In this document: positions 8,455-19,051 of the stretch, one piece after another
How positions within the stretch are numbered: position 1 is the first letter of the stretch
Layout: each line of letters begins with the position of its first letter
Origin: Leifsonia sp. 1010
Lineage (GTDB): Bacteria > Actinomycetota > Actinomycetes > Actinomycetales > Microbacteriaceae
Assembly: GCF_031455295.1 (NCBI RefSeq)
Contig: NZ_JAVDSL010000005.1
Coordinates: 1 to 64,000, forward strand
Direction of reading: 5' to 3'
Length of the DNA: 64,000 nucleotides
Notes under the pieces: model-generated
What the model was told of the DNA's origin: nothing
The model's input: only the letters and a program-made list of their open reading frames with translations
Databases searched by the model: none
Position numbers and translations under genes: made by a program

Positions 8455-9771
8455 GTGACGCAGGACCACCACGACGCCGAGCGCCCGGAGACCGACGAGG
8501 TCACCGGGCGCTCCGGCCTGTCCCGTCGAGGCATGCTCGGCCTCGCCGGCGCGACGGTCGGCGCCGGGCTCGTCGGTATCGGCGCGGGTGTCGCGGCCGA
8601 TCGTGTCGTCGTCGGCGCGACCGCCGCCTCCGGCACGACGTACCCGTTCTACGGCCCCCACCAGGCCGGCATCACCACGCCCGCGCAGGACCGCCTCCAC
8701 TTCGCCGCCTTCGACACCGCTCCCGGCCTCGACCGCGACGGTCTGATCGAGCTGCTGCACGACTGGACGACCGCCGCCGCGCGGATGACGCAGGGGCGGC
8801 CCGCCGGCAAGTACGGCCCGGCGTCCGGACCGATGGATGCTCCGCCGGACGACACCGGTGAGGCGCTCGACCTGCCGCCCGGCGGTCTGACGCTCACCTT
8901 CGGCTTCGGGCCGACCCTCTTCCGCACGGCGAGCGGCGAGGACCGGTTCGGAATCGCCTCCCGCCGCCCCGAAGCCCTTGTGGACCTGCCCCGCTTCCCG
9001 GGCGACGCGCTGCAGGAGTCGATCACCGGCGGCGACCTGTGCGTGCAGGCGTGCAGCGACGACCCGCAGGTGGCTGTTCACGCCATCCGCAACCTCTCGC
9101 GCATCGCCTTCGGGCGCGCGGCGATCCGCTGGTCGCAGCTCGGCTTCGGCCGCACGTCGTCGACCTCCCGCGCCCAGGTGACCCCGCGCAACCTGTTCGG
9201 ATTCAAGGACGGCACCGCCAACATCAAGTCGGAGGACCAGACCGTGGTCGAGGACCAGGTGTGGGCCTCCGGCAGCGACGGCGCCGGGTGGATGGCCGGG
9301 GGCTCCTACCTCGTCGCCCGCAAGATCCGCATGGTCATCGAGACCTGGGACCGCCAGCAGCTCGGCGAGCAGGAGCGCATCATCGGCCGCGACAAGGGCG
9401 AGGGGGCGCCGCTCTCCGGCGGCACCGAGTTCAGCGACCCCAACTTCCTGGCGCTGGCGAAAGACGGCGGCACGAAGATCGACCCCGATTCGCACGTGCG
9501 GCTCGCGCATCCCACGATGAACAGCGGCGCACAGCTGCTCCGTCGCGGCTACAACTTCGTCGACGGCAACGACGAGCTGGGCCGCCTCAACGCCGGGCTG
9601 TTCTTCATCGCGTTCCAGCGCGATCCGCGGAAGCAGTTCATCCCCATCCAGCAGCGCCTGGCGCAGAACGACCTGATGAACGAGTACGTCCGCCATGTCG
9701 GCTCCGGCGTGTTCGCGGTGCCGCCCGGTGCGAAAGAGGGCTCGTACGTGGGAGCCGGGCTCTTCGCCTAG
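8455..9771 (+). CDS. efeB: EfeB, Tat-exported DyP-type peroxidase
   Basis: A 438-residue heme peroxidase, the third EfeUOB component. The N-terminus carries twin arginines (SRRGMLGLAGA), so it is exported folded by the Tat system. The dye-decolourising peroxidase motif GFKDGTANI supplies the conserved distal Asp, and the C-terminal half has the heme-ligand region (LRRGYNF). The enzyme is proposed to oxidise ferrous iron or act on heme outside the membrane. GTG 8455 is chosen because it follows efeO directly and starts a normal Tat leader; the frame itself opens upstream inside efeO. Confidence 0.93.
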   Translation: MTQDHHDAERPETDEVTGRSGLSRRGMLGLAGATVGAGLVGIGAGVAADRVVVGATAASGTTYPFYGPHQAGITTPAQDRLHFAAFDTAPGLDRDGLIELLHDWTTAAARMTQGRPAGKYGPASGPMDAPPDDTGEALDLPPGGLTLTFGFGPTLFRTASGEDRFGIASRRPEALVDLPRFPGDALQESITGGDLCVQACSDDPQVAVHAIRNLSRIAFGRAAIRWSQLGFGRTSSTSRAQVTPRNLFGFKDGTANIKSEDQTVVEDQVWASGSDGAGWMAGGSYLVARKIRMVIETWDRQQLGEQERIIGRDKGEGAPLSGGTEFSDPNFLALAKDGGTKIDPDSHVRLAHPTMNSGAQLLRRGYNFVDGNDELGRLNAGLFFIAFQRDPRKQFIPIQQRLAQNDLMNEYVRHVGSGVFAVPPGAKEGSYVGAGLFA

Positions 9772-9792
9772 CCCCTTCCCCAGCCTCTTCGC

Positions 9793-10257
9793 TCAGCCGG
9801 CCGACGGCGTCGGGCTCGGCGTTCCGCCCTTCGACACCGAGTAGTTGGCGACCCACCCGTTGTTGCCCGCATCCGTCACGACGACGAGCACGCCGTACGT
9901 GCCGTTGCTGAACGTGCCGGTGCCGCCGCCGTTCGGGCCGCGGGTGCCGAACTGGCCGGAGAAGCCGGCGTCGGTGAGCTGCTTCTCGATCGCGGTATAG
10001 GCGTCGCCGTTCTCGACCTTGACGGTCACGTTCCACACCTTGTCGGCGCCGGAACCGAGGCCTGCGCCGAACACGACCTCACCATCGGCGAGCGGGACCT
10101 CCTTCGGGAAGTCCGCGGGGACGGATTTGCCGCCCAGGTCGACGTTGCCGCCCGACACATCCTTCACGACGCCCTGGAAGCTGCACGCGGTGAGCGCGGG
10201 AGCGGCGCCCAGGAGCAGGACGGCAGCGAGGGGCAGGGCGACGAGGCGGCGTTTCAT
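9793..10257 (-). CDS. Small secreted lipoprotein of unknown function
   Basis: A 154-residue protein with a signal peptide ending in LTAC, a good lipobox, followed by a domain with alternating beta-like segments and a Pro/Ser/Thr tail. The internal Met at 10257 is chosen over an upstream frame start because it yields the signal peptide directly. It is convergent with efeB, 21 bp away. No function is recognised; the fold resembles other small actinobacterial lipoproteins. Confidence 0.75.
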   Translation of the reverse strand: MKRRLVALPLAAVLLLGAAPALTACSFQGVVKDVSGGNVDLGGKSVPADFPKEVPLADGEVVFGAGLGSGADKVWNVTVKVENGDAYTAIEKQLTDAGFSGQFGTRGPNGGGTGTFSNGTYGVLVVVTDAGNNGWVANYSVSKGGTPSPTPSAG

Positions 10258-10350
10258 GCTGCCATTCTTCCGGATGACCGCCCGGCCCTGGCTAGGCAGT
10301 GCCGTCGGCGGCCATCCACGCATGGACAACGGCCGTGGCAGCGCAAGACC

Positions 10351-11286
10351 TCATGCCTCCCGAGATCGATTCTTGGCATTCAGTGTGGCTGCAACATTTC
10401 CAGTCGCCGCAGATATGTTCCCTGCTGGGAAACGGATCTGCTGGGTCCCGTCGAGATTACTAAAGAGGTCTACGCCCTCCTCGACGATGGCAATGGCGTT
10501 GGTCCACCCCAACCGCCCCTGAAAGAAGCCCACCTCGTGTACGACGTTCTGTCTAGCCCGCCAGCGCCCGTCTGCCATCTCGTCTGCTTTGGTGAGAACG
10601 ATAAGAGCGACGGTAGCTTGAGTCGCCATGTCTTCAAGGACGGTATTGATCGTTTGGCCAGCTCGCGGCTGACCCTCAAATGCAGAGACGTCGAACCCGT
10701 GGTGATCGCGAAGCTCGTCCCTGAGGACTCTCCACTGCTGATCGTTACCGTGGCCCATGATGACGCGGAAAGCTGGAGGAGGTGGGGGCGGCTCAAGATG
10801 CTCGCGCAACACGGGTTCGATGTCATCAGCGAGTCGTTTTTCGCTTGCTGCCGCAGCGTCCGCGGCTTCACTGTTGAAGAAGCCGTGACCCGATGAGGCA
10901 TCGATAGAAACCGTTACAAGCGATCTTCGCCATTGTTCACAACGAACACTGATTAGGTCCGGCGTAACGATGGTGAAGTTGAACGTGTCGTAGTCGGCAT
11001 CAAGCCAATCCAAGCTCGTTCGCGCGAGCGGCTGACGACCGGAGTTCTCGCTTACGATGCGAGCGCCCTTTTCCGCACTCTCAACCTCGATCGCCATCCC
11101 GGGCTCCACACCTTCGTTCTTGGCGCGAGCCTGCTCCGCCCGGAGGGCAGCCGGCACCTCAGGGAATGACGGATCATCTATCTGCCTCTGAACTGACTCG
11201 GCAGCCCTATGGCTCGCGAGCGAGACAACCTCCCACCATGCGGACTTGTCCATTGCAACACCGCTTAGACGAATGGTGATCGACAC
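10351..11286 (-). CDS. TIR-like (CAP12/Pycsar-type) effector protein
   Basis: A 311-residue protein in two parts joined by a proline run (166-171). Residues of about 1-160 match no family I know. Residues of about 173-305 match the 'predicted nucleotide-binding protein' TIR-like family (PF10137; CAP12/Pycsar effector TIR): RVIMGHG opens the domain, FEGQPRAGQTI follows, and RARQNVVHEVGFFQGRLG carries the conserved Glu251 and the family signature. Members studied in CBASS and Pycsar systems cleave NAD+ on activation. No cyclase or other partner lies beside it. Codon use and base composition are visibly more A/T-rich than both flanks, which suggests transfer. GTG 11286 is the annotated start; ATG 11253 is an alternative. 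Confidence 0.8.
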   Translation of the reverse strand: MSITIRLSGVAMDKSAWWEVVSLASHRAAESVQRQIDDPSFPEVPAALRAEQARAKNEGVEPGMAIEVESAEKGARIVSENSGRQPLARTSLDWLDADYDTFNFTIVTPDLISVRCEQWRRSLVTVSIDASSGHGFFNSEAADAAAASEKRLADDIEPVLREHLEPPPPPPAFRVIMGHGNDQQWRVLRDELRDHHGFDVSAFEGQPRAGQTINTVLEDMATQATVALIVLTKADEMADGRWRARQNVVHEVGFFQGRLGWTNAIAIVEEGVDLFSNLDGTQQIRFPAGNISAATGNVAATLNAKNRSREA

Positions 11287-11408
11287 GCTTGGGATTGTAT
11301 CGGCCCGGTGCTCTGAGGCTCTGCGCCTGATCGAAACGAGAGCAACCTAGCCGATACCCAGGCACTTTCGCGTCAGCGGCTACACAGTGCCGCTCATCGG
11401 TCGCCGGC

Positions 11409-11458
11409 TTGACGCGACACGCCGCTCCGGCCTCAGCCGGAACGGCGTGTCGCGTCAA
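11409..11458. repeat. Intergenic inverted repeat, family C
   Basis: Two 23-base arms pair with one mismatch around a 4-nt loop CTCA. Each arm carries TGACGCGACACGCCG or its complement CGGCGTGTCGCGTCA. It lies 13 bp after the typA stop and upstream of the TIR gene. It may terminate typA but lacks a T tract. Related elements are at 52183 and 62071. Confidence 0.85.
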
Positions 11459-11470
11459 CTGGGTAGCAGG

Positions 11471-13396
<1,926 letters not shown>

Positions 13397-13573
13397 GCGT
13401 ACAGACTCGACTCTCGTCAGAAGGAAGAAGGGGAACGGTCCATTCTATCGTGGATCCGCTCCCCTTCTCCTGTGTCCGCTGTCAGCGAGCCGTCCGGCGC
13501 ATCGAAACGGAGGACATCCGCGCGGTCAGCGCCGCCTGCACCTCCCTTCGTGCGCAGCAGCGGTGTGTCCTTC

Positions 13574-13618
13574 CGGATCTCCTCCGTTTCGCCCCGCCCG
13601 AGAAACGGAGGAGATCCG
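13574..13618. repeat. Intergenic inverted repeat, family E
   Basis: This lies in the 343-bp gap between typA and the oligopeptide ATPase gene. A 17-bp perfect stem (arm GAAACGGAGGAGATCC plus one base) encloses an 11-nt loop. A second, unpaired near-copy of the right arm, GAAACGGAGGACATCC, is at 13504-13519 and could compete for the left arm. I see no credible gene in the gap. Confidence 0.75.
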
Positions 13619-13694
13619 ACGCGACGCTCCGGACGATGTCGTGAAGGGAGGAGTTCTCGTGCGGCCCCTGCAGGGCTTCCTCCGTAAACGCAGA

Positions 13695-13722
13695 GAGGGC
13701 CGGTCCTGGTGGACCGACCCTC
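13695..13722 (-). terminator. Terminator hairpin after oligopeptide ATPase gene
   Basis: GAGGGCCGGTCC and GGACCGACCCTC pair over 12 positions with one mismatch around TGGT. It lies 18 bp beyond the stop codon of the ABC ATPase gene. No strong T tract follows. Confidence 0.6.
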
Positions 13723-13739
13723 CCCCGTGTCGAAGCGGC

Positions 13740-15602
13740 TCAGAGCCCCTGGGCGACCGGCGGCTCCGGCTGCTGCGGCTCCGGCACGACCGTCGGCGTA
13801 GCCGCGGTGTCGTCGGAGCCGGCGGCGAGCAGCTCCAGGCGCAGGGCGCGACGGGCGCGCTGCTGCTCCGGGTCCGGAAGCGGCACGGCGGCGAGCAGTC
13901 GCTGCGTGTAAGCCTCCTTCGGGTAGCGGAGGATCTCGTCGCGCGTGCCCACCTCGACCAAGCGGCCGTGGTGCATCACCGCGATCCGGTCGGCCAGCAC
14001 GTCGATGACGGCGAGGTCGTGGGTGATGAACAGGCAGGCAAAGTTCATCTCCTTCTGGAGGGTCTGCATCAGCTGCAGCACGCGCGCCTGCACCGACACG
14101 TCCAGCGCGCTCGTCGGCTCGTCGGCGATGAGCACCTGCGGCTTCAGCGACAGGGCTCGGGCGATGCCGACGCGCTGCTTCTGACCTCCCGACAGCTCGT
14201 GGGGGAACCGGCTGCGGTAGGCGCGCGGAAGCTCGACGCTGTCGAGGAGGCGGTCGACCTCCTTCGAGAGCTCCGCGCCCTTGAGGTTCTTCGCGAGGCG
14301 CAGCGGCTCGGCGATGGAGTCGGAGATCTGGAGGCGCGGGTTCAGCGACGACGACGGGTCCTGGAACACGATGCCGACGTTGCGGTGCAGCTTGCGGATC
14401 TCGTCCCGGCTCGGGCTGCTGATGTCCTGCCCGGCGACGACGAGCTGACCCGAGTGGATGGGCAGCAGGCCGATCGCGGCGCGACCGAGGGTCGTCTTGC
14501 CGGAACCCGACTCGCCCACGAGACCGACGACCTCGCCCTCGTGGATCTTCAGGTCGATGTCGCTCGCCGCGCGGAACGCGGGCACGCGGCCGTGCTTCGG
14601 GTACTCGATCGCGACGTTGCGGAAGTCGACGACGACCTCGCGCTTGTCCATCTCGGCCTTCTCGTGCTCGGCCTGCGCCGCGCGCTCGTTGGCGCGGATG
14701 CGCTCGGCGAACGACGCATCCGGGTTCTCCGTGCCCGCGGCGAGGGCAGCCGTCGTGTCGATCTCCTCGTCCTCACGCTGCCCGAGGTGCGGGACGGCGT
14801 CGAGCAGGGCGATCGTGTACGGGTGCTTCGGCTCGGAGAAGACCTCCGCCACCGTCCCGGACTCGACGATGTCGCCCTTGCGCATCACGACGATGTTGTC
14901 GGCGAGGTCGGCGACGACGCCCATGTCGTGCGTGATCAGCAGAATGGCGCTGTCGAGCCGGTCACGGAGGCTGCGCAGCAGCTCCAGGATCTCCGCCTGC
15001 ACCGTCACGTCGAGCGCGGTGGTCGGCTCGTCGGCGATCAGCAGCTTCGGGTCGCACGAGATCGACTGGGCGATCATCGCGCGCTGGCGCTGGCCGCCGG
15101 AGAGCTGGTGCGGGTACGAGTTGAACGCCTTCTTGGGGTCGGGCAGCTCGACCATGGCGAGCAGCTCGAGCGCACGCTCCTTGGCCTCGTGCGGCGACAT
15201 CCCGAAGTGGATGCGCAGCGTCTCGACGATCTGGAAGCCCACGGTGTAGACGGGGTTCAGCGCCGTCATCGGCTCCTGGAAGATCACGGCGACCTGACGA
15301 CCGCGCACGCGCCGCATCTGCGGCTGGCTGAGGCCGGTCAGCTCACGGCCGTCCAGCTTGATGGAGCCGCGGACGCGGGAGTTCTTCGGCAGGAGGTCGA
15401 GGATCGCCATCGAGCTCGCACTCTTGCCCGAACCGGACTCACCCACGATCGCGAGCACTTCGCCCGCCTTGATCTGGTAGTTCAGGTTCTTCGCCGCGGG
15501 CACCCAGACGCCGTCCACGCCGAAGTCGACGGAGAGGTCGTTCACCTCGAGGACGGGGCCGCCGGCCTGCGCCGTCGCCCGGACCGGGTTGGTCTCGGTC
15601 AT
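13740..15602 (-). CDS. Fused double ATPase of oligopeptide ABC transporter
   Basis: A 620-residue protein that joins two complete ABC ATPase domains, equivalent to DppD and DppF, in one chain. Domain 1 has Walker A GESGSGKSA, signature LSGGQRQR and Walker B LLIADEPTTALD; domain 2 has GESGSGKTT, LSGGQKQR and VLIADEPTSALD. Each is followed by the C-terminal extension seen in peptide/nickel transporters. The acidic linker is at about 275-325. It should energise the permeases at 16312-18858, yet it is separated from them by an antisense gene, so it needs its own promoter in the short gap at 15603-15652 or read-through from upstream. Confidence 0.93.
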   Translation of the reverse strand: MTETNPVRATAQAGGPVLEVNDLSVDFGVDGVWVPAAKNLNYQIKAGEVLAIVGESGSGKSASSMAILDLLPKNSRVRGSIKLDGRELTGLSQPQMRRVRGRQVAVIFQEPMTALNPVYTVGFQIVETLRIHFGMSPHEAKERALELLAMVELPDPKKAFNSYPHQLSGGQRQRAMIAQSISCDPKLLIADEPTTALDVTVQAEILELLRSLRDRLDSAILLITHDMGVVADLADNIVVMRKGDIVESGTVAEVFSEPKHPYTIALLDAVPHLGQREDEEIDTTAALAAGTENPDASFAERIRANERAAQAEHEKAEMDKREVVVDFRNVAIEYPKHGRVPAFRAASDIDLKIHEGEVVGLVGESGSGKTTLGRAAIGLLPIHSGQLVVAGQDISSPSRDEIRKLHRNVGIVFQDPSSSLNPRLQISDSIAEPLRLAKNLKGAELSKEVDRLLDSVELPRAYRSRFPHELSGGQKQRVGIARALSLKPQVLIADEPTSALDVSVQARVLQLMQTLQKEMNFACLFITHDLAVIDVLADRIAVMHHGRLVEVGTRDEILRYPKEAYTQRLLAAVPLPDPEQQRARRALRLELLAAGSDDTAATPTVVPEPQQPEPPVAQGL

Positions 15603-15652
15603 GATTCGTGGTTCCTTTCGGGGGCGTTCCGGCGGGATGAGAGCATGGACCC

Positions 15653-16279
15653 ATGCCCTACGTCTCCCCCGCCGAACGCGAGGTTTTCGTGTCCCGGTTC
15701 AACCGGGTCCTTGCCGTTCTGATCTGGGCGGCCGCTGCCGCCCTGACCATCGGCCTGCTGGTCAGCGTCCACGACGCCCGGCTGCTGTACATCGTGCCGG
15801 GCGTGCTGTTCGCGTTCGTCGCCTGGGCGATGCTGTGGCGTCCGCAGCTCACGGTCGCCGACGAGGGCATCACGGTCGTCAATGTCACGCGCACCGTCCG
15901 CATCCCGTGGGAGGCGCTGATCGCGGTCGACACCAAGTACGCGCTGACGCTGTACACCCCGGGGCGCAAGATCCCGGTGTGGGCCGCTCCCGCGCCCGGC
16001 ACCGGCAGCACGCTCCGCGCCACACGCAACGAGACGAAGGGCCGCATCGGCCGCCCGCGCGTCGAGGACAGCGTGCGCCGCCCCGGCGACCTGCTGGGAA
16101 CCGAGTCCGGCGCTGCGGCCGAGGTCGTGCGCCGCCGCTGGGGCATGCTCCAGGACGCGGGGGCCATCGACGCGGGCCGCGCCGACGAGACGCCGGTCAC
16201 GGTGCGCTGGCACCTGGTGGAACTCGCGGTGCTGGTGCTGCTGCTTGCGGGCACCGTCGCCGCGCTGCTCCTGGCCTGA
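15653..16279 (+). CDS. PH-like domain membrane protein
   Basis: A 208-residue protein with two helices near the N-terminus (about 18-37 and 41-62), a bacterial PH-like beta domain (about 65-110, with DEGITVVNVTRTVRIPWEAL), a polar loop and one C-terminal helix (about 185-207). Such proteins are common and uncharacterised in actinobacteria. It is antisense to the oligopeptide transporter genes around it and only 51 bp from the divergent ATPase start. GAGCAT lies six bases before the ATG, a weak candidate for a leaderless -10 element. Confidence 0.8.
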   Translation: MPYVSPAEREVFVSRFNRVLAVLIWAAAAALTIGLLVSVHDARLLYIVPGVLFAFVAWAMLWRPQLTVADEGITVVNVTRTVRIPWEALIAVDTKYALTLYTPGRKIPVWAAPAPGTGSTLRATRNETKGRIGRPRVEDSVRRPGDLLGTESGAAAEVVRRRWGMLQDAGAIDAGRADETPVTVRWHLVELAVLVLLLAGTVAALLLA

Positions 16280-16311
16280 GCCGGCCGGGAGCAGCGCGAC
16301 GCGGGCGGGCG

Positions 16312-17325
16312 TCACAGCACGTCCTCCGCGAGGGCCGCTCCGGTCTTCGGGCTCCGGCCGTCGCCCTCGCCCTCCTCCGGCTCCTGCTCGCGCATCTTGC
16401 GGAGGTTGAACCGGCGGTGGCGCGGGTCGAACGCGTCGCGCAGGCCGTCGCCGACGAAGTTGACCAGCAGCGCCAGCGTCACGATGAACGCACCGGGCCA
16501 CCAGAACAGCCACGGACGCGTCTGGAACGCGGACTGGTTCGAGCTGATCAGGAGGCCGAGCGAGACGTCCGGCGGACGGATGCCGTAGCCGAGGTACGAC
16601 AACGCGGTCTCGAGCAGGATGGCCGAGGCCATGATCAGGGTCGAGGCCACGATGACGACGCCGATGGCGTTCGGCAGGATGTGCTTGAAGATGATGCGCG
16701 AGTCGGAGGCGCCGGCCACGCGGGCCGCCTCCACGAACTCCCGCTCGCGGAGGGACAGGAACTCGCCGCGCACCAGACGGGCGATGCCCATCCACGAGAA
16801 GAACCCGAGCATCAGTGCCAGGAAGAACGCGCCGAGCCCGCCGAACGCGTGCCCGACGACCGAGCCGATGACCAGCGCCGGGATGACGATGAACACGTCG
16901 GTGATGCGCATCAGGATCGCGTCGACGACGCCGCGGAAGTACCCGGCGACGGCACCGACGACGACACCGACGACGCTCGCGATGAGTCCGAGGACCACCA
17001 TGACGAGGATCGAGTTCTGGATGCCGCGCATCGTCAGCGCGAAGTAGTCCTTGCCGATGCGGTCCTGGCCGAACGGGTGCTCCCAGGTCGGGGCGCCCTG
17101 CTGAACCTGGTCGTTCAGCTCGGTGTAGTTGTACTTCCACCACCCGGGGATCGGGCCCAGCCCGATCGCCGAGATGGAGAACACCAGGATCAGGATGAAC
17201 AGGATGGCGCTGGCGACGGCGACCTTGTTGGAGAGGAACCGCTTCCAGACGAGCTTTCCCTGGCTGACGGGCGGGGCGCTGGGCGCCTCCAGCTCATCGG
17301 CGATTCGTGTGTCGTTGACGGACAT
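16312..17325 (-). CDS. Oligopeptide ABC transporter permease, DppC type
   Basis: A 337-residue inner-membrane permease with the N-terminal OppC/DppC cytoplasmic segment, one leading helix, the large extracytoplasmic loop and five further helices. The EAA loop (EFVEAARVAGASDSRIIFKHILPN) is the ATPase contact. The polar C-terminal tail is long. It starts one base after the preceding permease stop codon, so the two subunits are translationally linked. Confidence 0.93.
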   Translation of the reverse strand: MSVNDTRIADELEAPSAPPVSQGKLVWKRFLSNKVAVASAILFILILVFSISAIGLGPIPGWWKYNYTELNDQVQQGAPTWEHPFGQDRIGKDYFALTMRGIQNSILVMVVLGLIASVVGVVVGAVAGYFRGVVDAILMRITDVFIVIPALVIGSVVGHAFGGLGAFFLALMLGFFSWMGIARLVRGEFLSLREREFVEAARVAGASDSRIIFKHILPNAIGVVIVASTLIMASAILLETALSYLGYGIRPPDVSLGLLISSNQSAFQTRPWLFWWPGAFIVTLALLVNFVGDGLRDAFDPRHRRFNLRKMREQEPEEGEGDGRSPKTGAALAEDVL

Positions 17326-18858
17326 TTATCGGACCCTCACTCTCGGGTCGAGTGCGGCGTACGCGAGGTCTGCCAGGAAGTTGAACAGGATGGCCATGGC
17401 CGCGATCACGAGGAAGTACGCCATGACGGGGTTGAGGTCACCGCGGCTGAGGCCGAGGTTGAACAGCGAGCCCATGCCCGGGATGGCGAACACGCGCTCT
17501 GTGATGACCGCACCACCGAGCAGCGCTCCCACGTCGAAGGCGACGAGGGTCGTGATCGGGATGAGCATGTTGCGGAAGGCGTGGCGCACGACGACCGTCC
17601 GCTCCGGCAAGCCCTTGGCGCGCGCGGTGCGGATGAAGTCCTGGTTGAGCACCTCGAGCATCCCGGCCCGCGAGTAGCGGGTGTAGGAGGCGAACGAGAT
17701 GAGCAGCAGGGCGATGGTCGGCAGCACCAGGTGCGTGAAGGTGTCGAGGCCCGTGACCCACATGTCGCCCTCGAGTCCCGGCGTCGACGAGCCGACCGTC
17801 GCGATGGGGCGGCCGTTGGTGTCCTGGAAGTACTGGGGCCACGCCTGCATGAAGCGGTCGACGATGATCAGGAAGCCCGAGACGATCGTGACGATGACCG
17901 CGATCCGCATGTTCTGACCGCGGTCGTAGCCGCCGACGAACCAGCCGATCGCGAGGCTCACGATGATGGCCACGATCGCGAGGATGATGATCGTGCCGAT
18001 GGTCGAGACGTCGAAGAGCGGCTGGAGCGCGAAGTAGCAGACCAGGCTGATCGCACCCGCGATGGCCGCCGAGATGAGCGCCCGCCGGTTCTGCAGTCCC
18101 GAGATGAGCGCCGTGGCGCCGATCACGGTCGCGGCGATCAGCAGGATCATCACCACCGGGCCGAGACCCGGCATGAGGAACCAGTTCATCGCCGACATCA
18201 GCAGCAGGACGCCGGCCGTCGCGACGGCGGAGATGACGAAGGTCAGCAGGCGCCGCCTCCGGTCACCGCCGATCAGCGACTGCCAGATGAGTCCGGCCAC
18301 CAACCCGATCAGCACGGCCACCCACCAGGGGATGGTCGGGTGCGCGAGGAAGTTGTTGAAGCCGATCGCGACGAACTCCTTCAGCAGGACCGCCACGAGG
18401 AACGCCGGGAGCGAGTACAGGAAGAAGCTGAGGAACGTGACGACGTTGTCGAGTCCGCTGTACTGCCGCAGGGCGGTGACGATGCCGATGGTGACACCGA
18501 GGAGGATCGCGAGGATGAGGGCGAACGTGACCAGCTGCACCGTCGACCCGAGGGCCTGCGGGAGGATGTCGGTCACCTTCGCGTTGGAGACGGTGGACCC
18601 CAGGTCGCAGGCGTTGGCGAACGGGATGAGGCACTTGGCCGCACCGCCCAGCCAGAGCAGCCAGCGCAGCGGTGGCGCGACGTCGAGCTGCAGGAGCTGG
18701 ATGCGCGCGTTGATGAGCTGCGTCTTATTGGGGGAATTGCTGCCTCGGAGATCCTGGAGCGGGTCGGCGCTGTAGGCGACCAGCATGTACATCAGGAACG
18801 AGGCGGCGATGATGATGAGCACTGAGACCAGAAGGCGTCTCAGGATGAAACTCGCCAT
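17326..18858 (-). CDS. Oligopeptide ABC transporter permease, DppB type, enlarged
   Basis: A 510-residue permease. The N-terminal region and the C-terminal EAA loop (QDFIRTARAKGLPERTVVVRHAFRNMLIP) are standard for DppB, but ordinary DppB is about 310-340 residues. The excess of about 170 residues (roughly 180-330) is hydrophobic, with around five or six extra membrane segments, and lies between the conserved halves where DppB has a short loop. I see no frameshift. Substrate is probably a peptide, by family. Confidence 0.92.
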   Translation of the reverse strand: MASFILRRLLVSVLIIIAASFLMYMLVAYSADPLQDLRGSNSPNKTQLINARIQLLQLDVAPPLRWLLWLGGAAKCLIPFANACDLGSTVSNAKVTDILPQALGSTVQLVTFALILAILLGVTIGIVTALRQYSGLDNVVTFLSFFLYSLPAFLVAVLLKEFVAIGFNNFLAHPTIPWWVAVLIGLVAGLIWQSLIGGDRRRRLLTFVISAVATAGVLLLMSAMNWFLMPGLGPVVMILLIAATVIGATALISGLQNRRALISAAIAGAISLVCYFALQPLFDVSTIGTIIILAIVAIIVSLAIGWFVGGYDRGQNMRIAVIVTIVSGFLIIVDRFMQAWPQYFQDTNGRPIATVGSSTPGLEGDMWVTGLDTFTHLVLPTIALLLISFASYTRYSRAGMLEVLNQDFIRTARAKGLPERTVVVRHAFRNMLIPITTLVAFDVGALLGGAVITERVFAIPGMGSLFNLGLSRGDLNPVMAYFLVIAAMAILFNFLADLAYAALDPRVRVR

Positions 18859-19005
18859 AGGTTCAAAACCTTCACTGACAGGACGCGCCGATCGGGGGTG
18901 CGGCGGAGGGGGGTTTGCCGCCAGGCGCGTATCTCACGGGGTGGACGGATCACGTCCACCGACTACATGATACGGGGCGCCGGCCGGAACCGACGCCCCG
19001 CCGCA

Positions 19006-19044
19006 GTAAGAGTGCCCGGGGTTCACCCGGGCACTCTCACTTAC
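19006..19044 (-). terminator. Terminator/attenuator hairpin after the binding-protein gene
   Basis: GTAAGAGTGCCCGGG pairs with the matching right arm (CCCGGGCACTC, then CTTAC) around a short loop. The stem lies 8 bp beyond the stop of the substrate-binding gene and before dppB, in the usual place for partial termination that keeps binding protein in excess over permease. Confidence 0.75.
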
Positions 19045-19051
19045 GGAGCTG

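Noticed and set aside
10258-11470. Lipoprotein, TIR gene and typA as one defence operon
   Set aside because: They share a strand, but the lipoprotein resembles ordinary secreted proteins with host-like composition, typA is universal, and a strong hairpin separates typA from the TIR gene.
13450-13644. 64-codon plus-strand frame in the typA-ATPase gap
   Set aside because: It runs through the family E inverted repeat, has no ribosome-binding site and its product has no recognisable pattern.
15589-18825. Plus-strand open frame of 1078 codons opposite the oligopeptide permeases
   Set aside because: It is the complement of two clear permease genes; its highly charged Asp/Arg/Glu composition is the typical shadow of membrane-protein codons.
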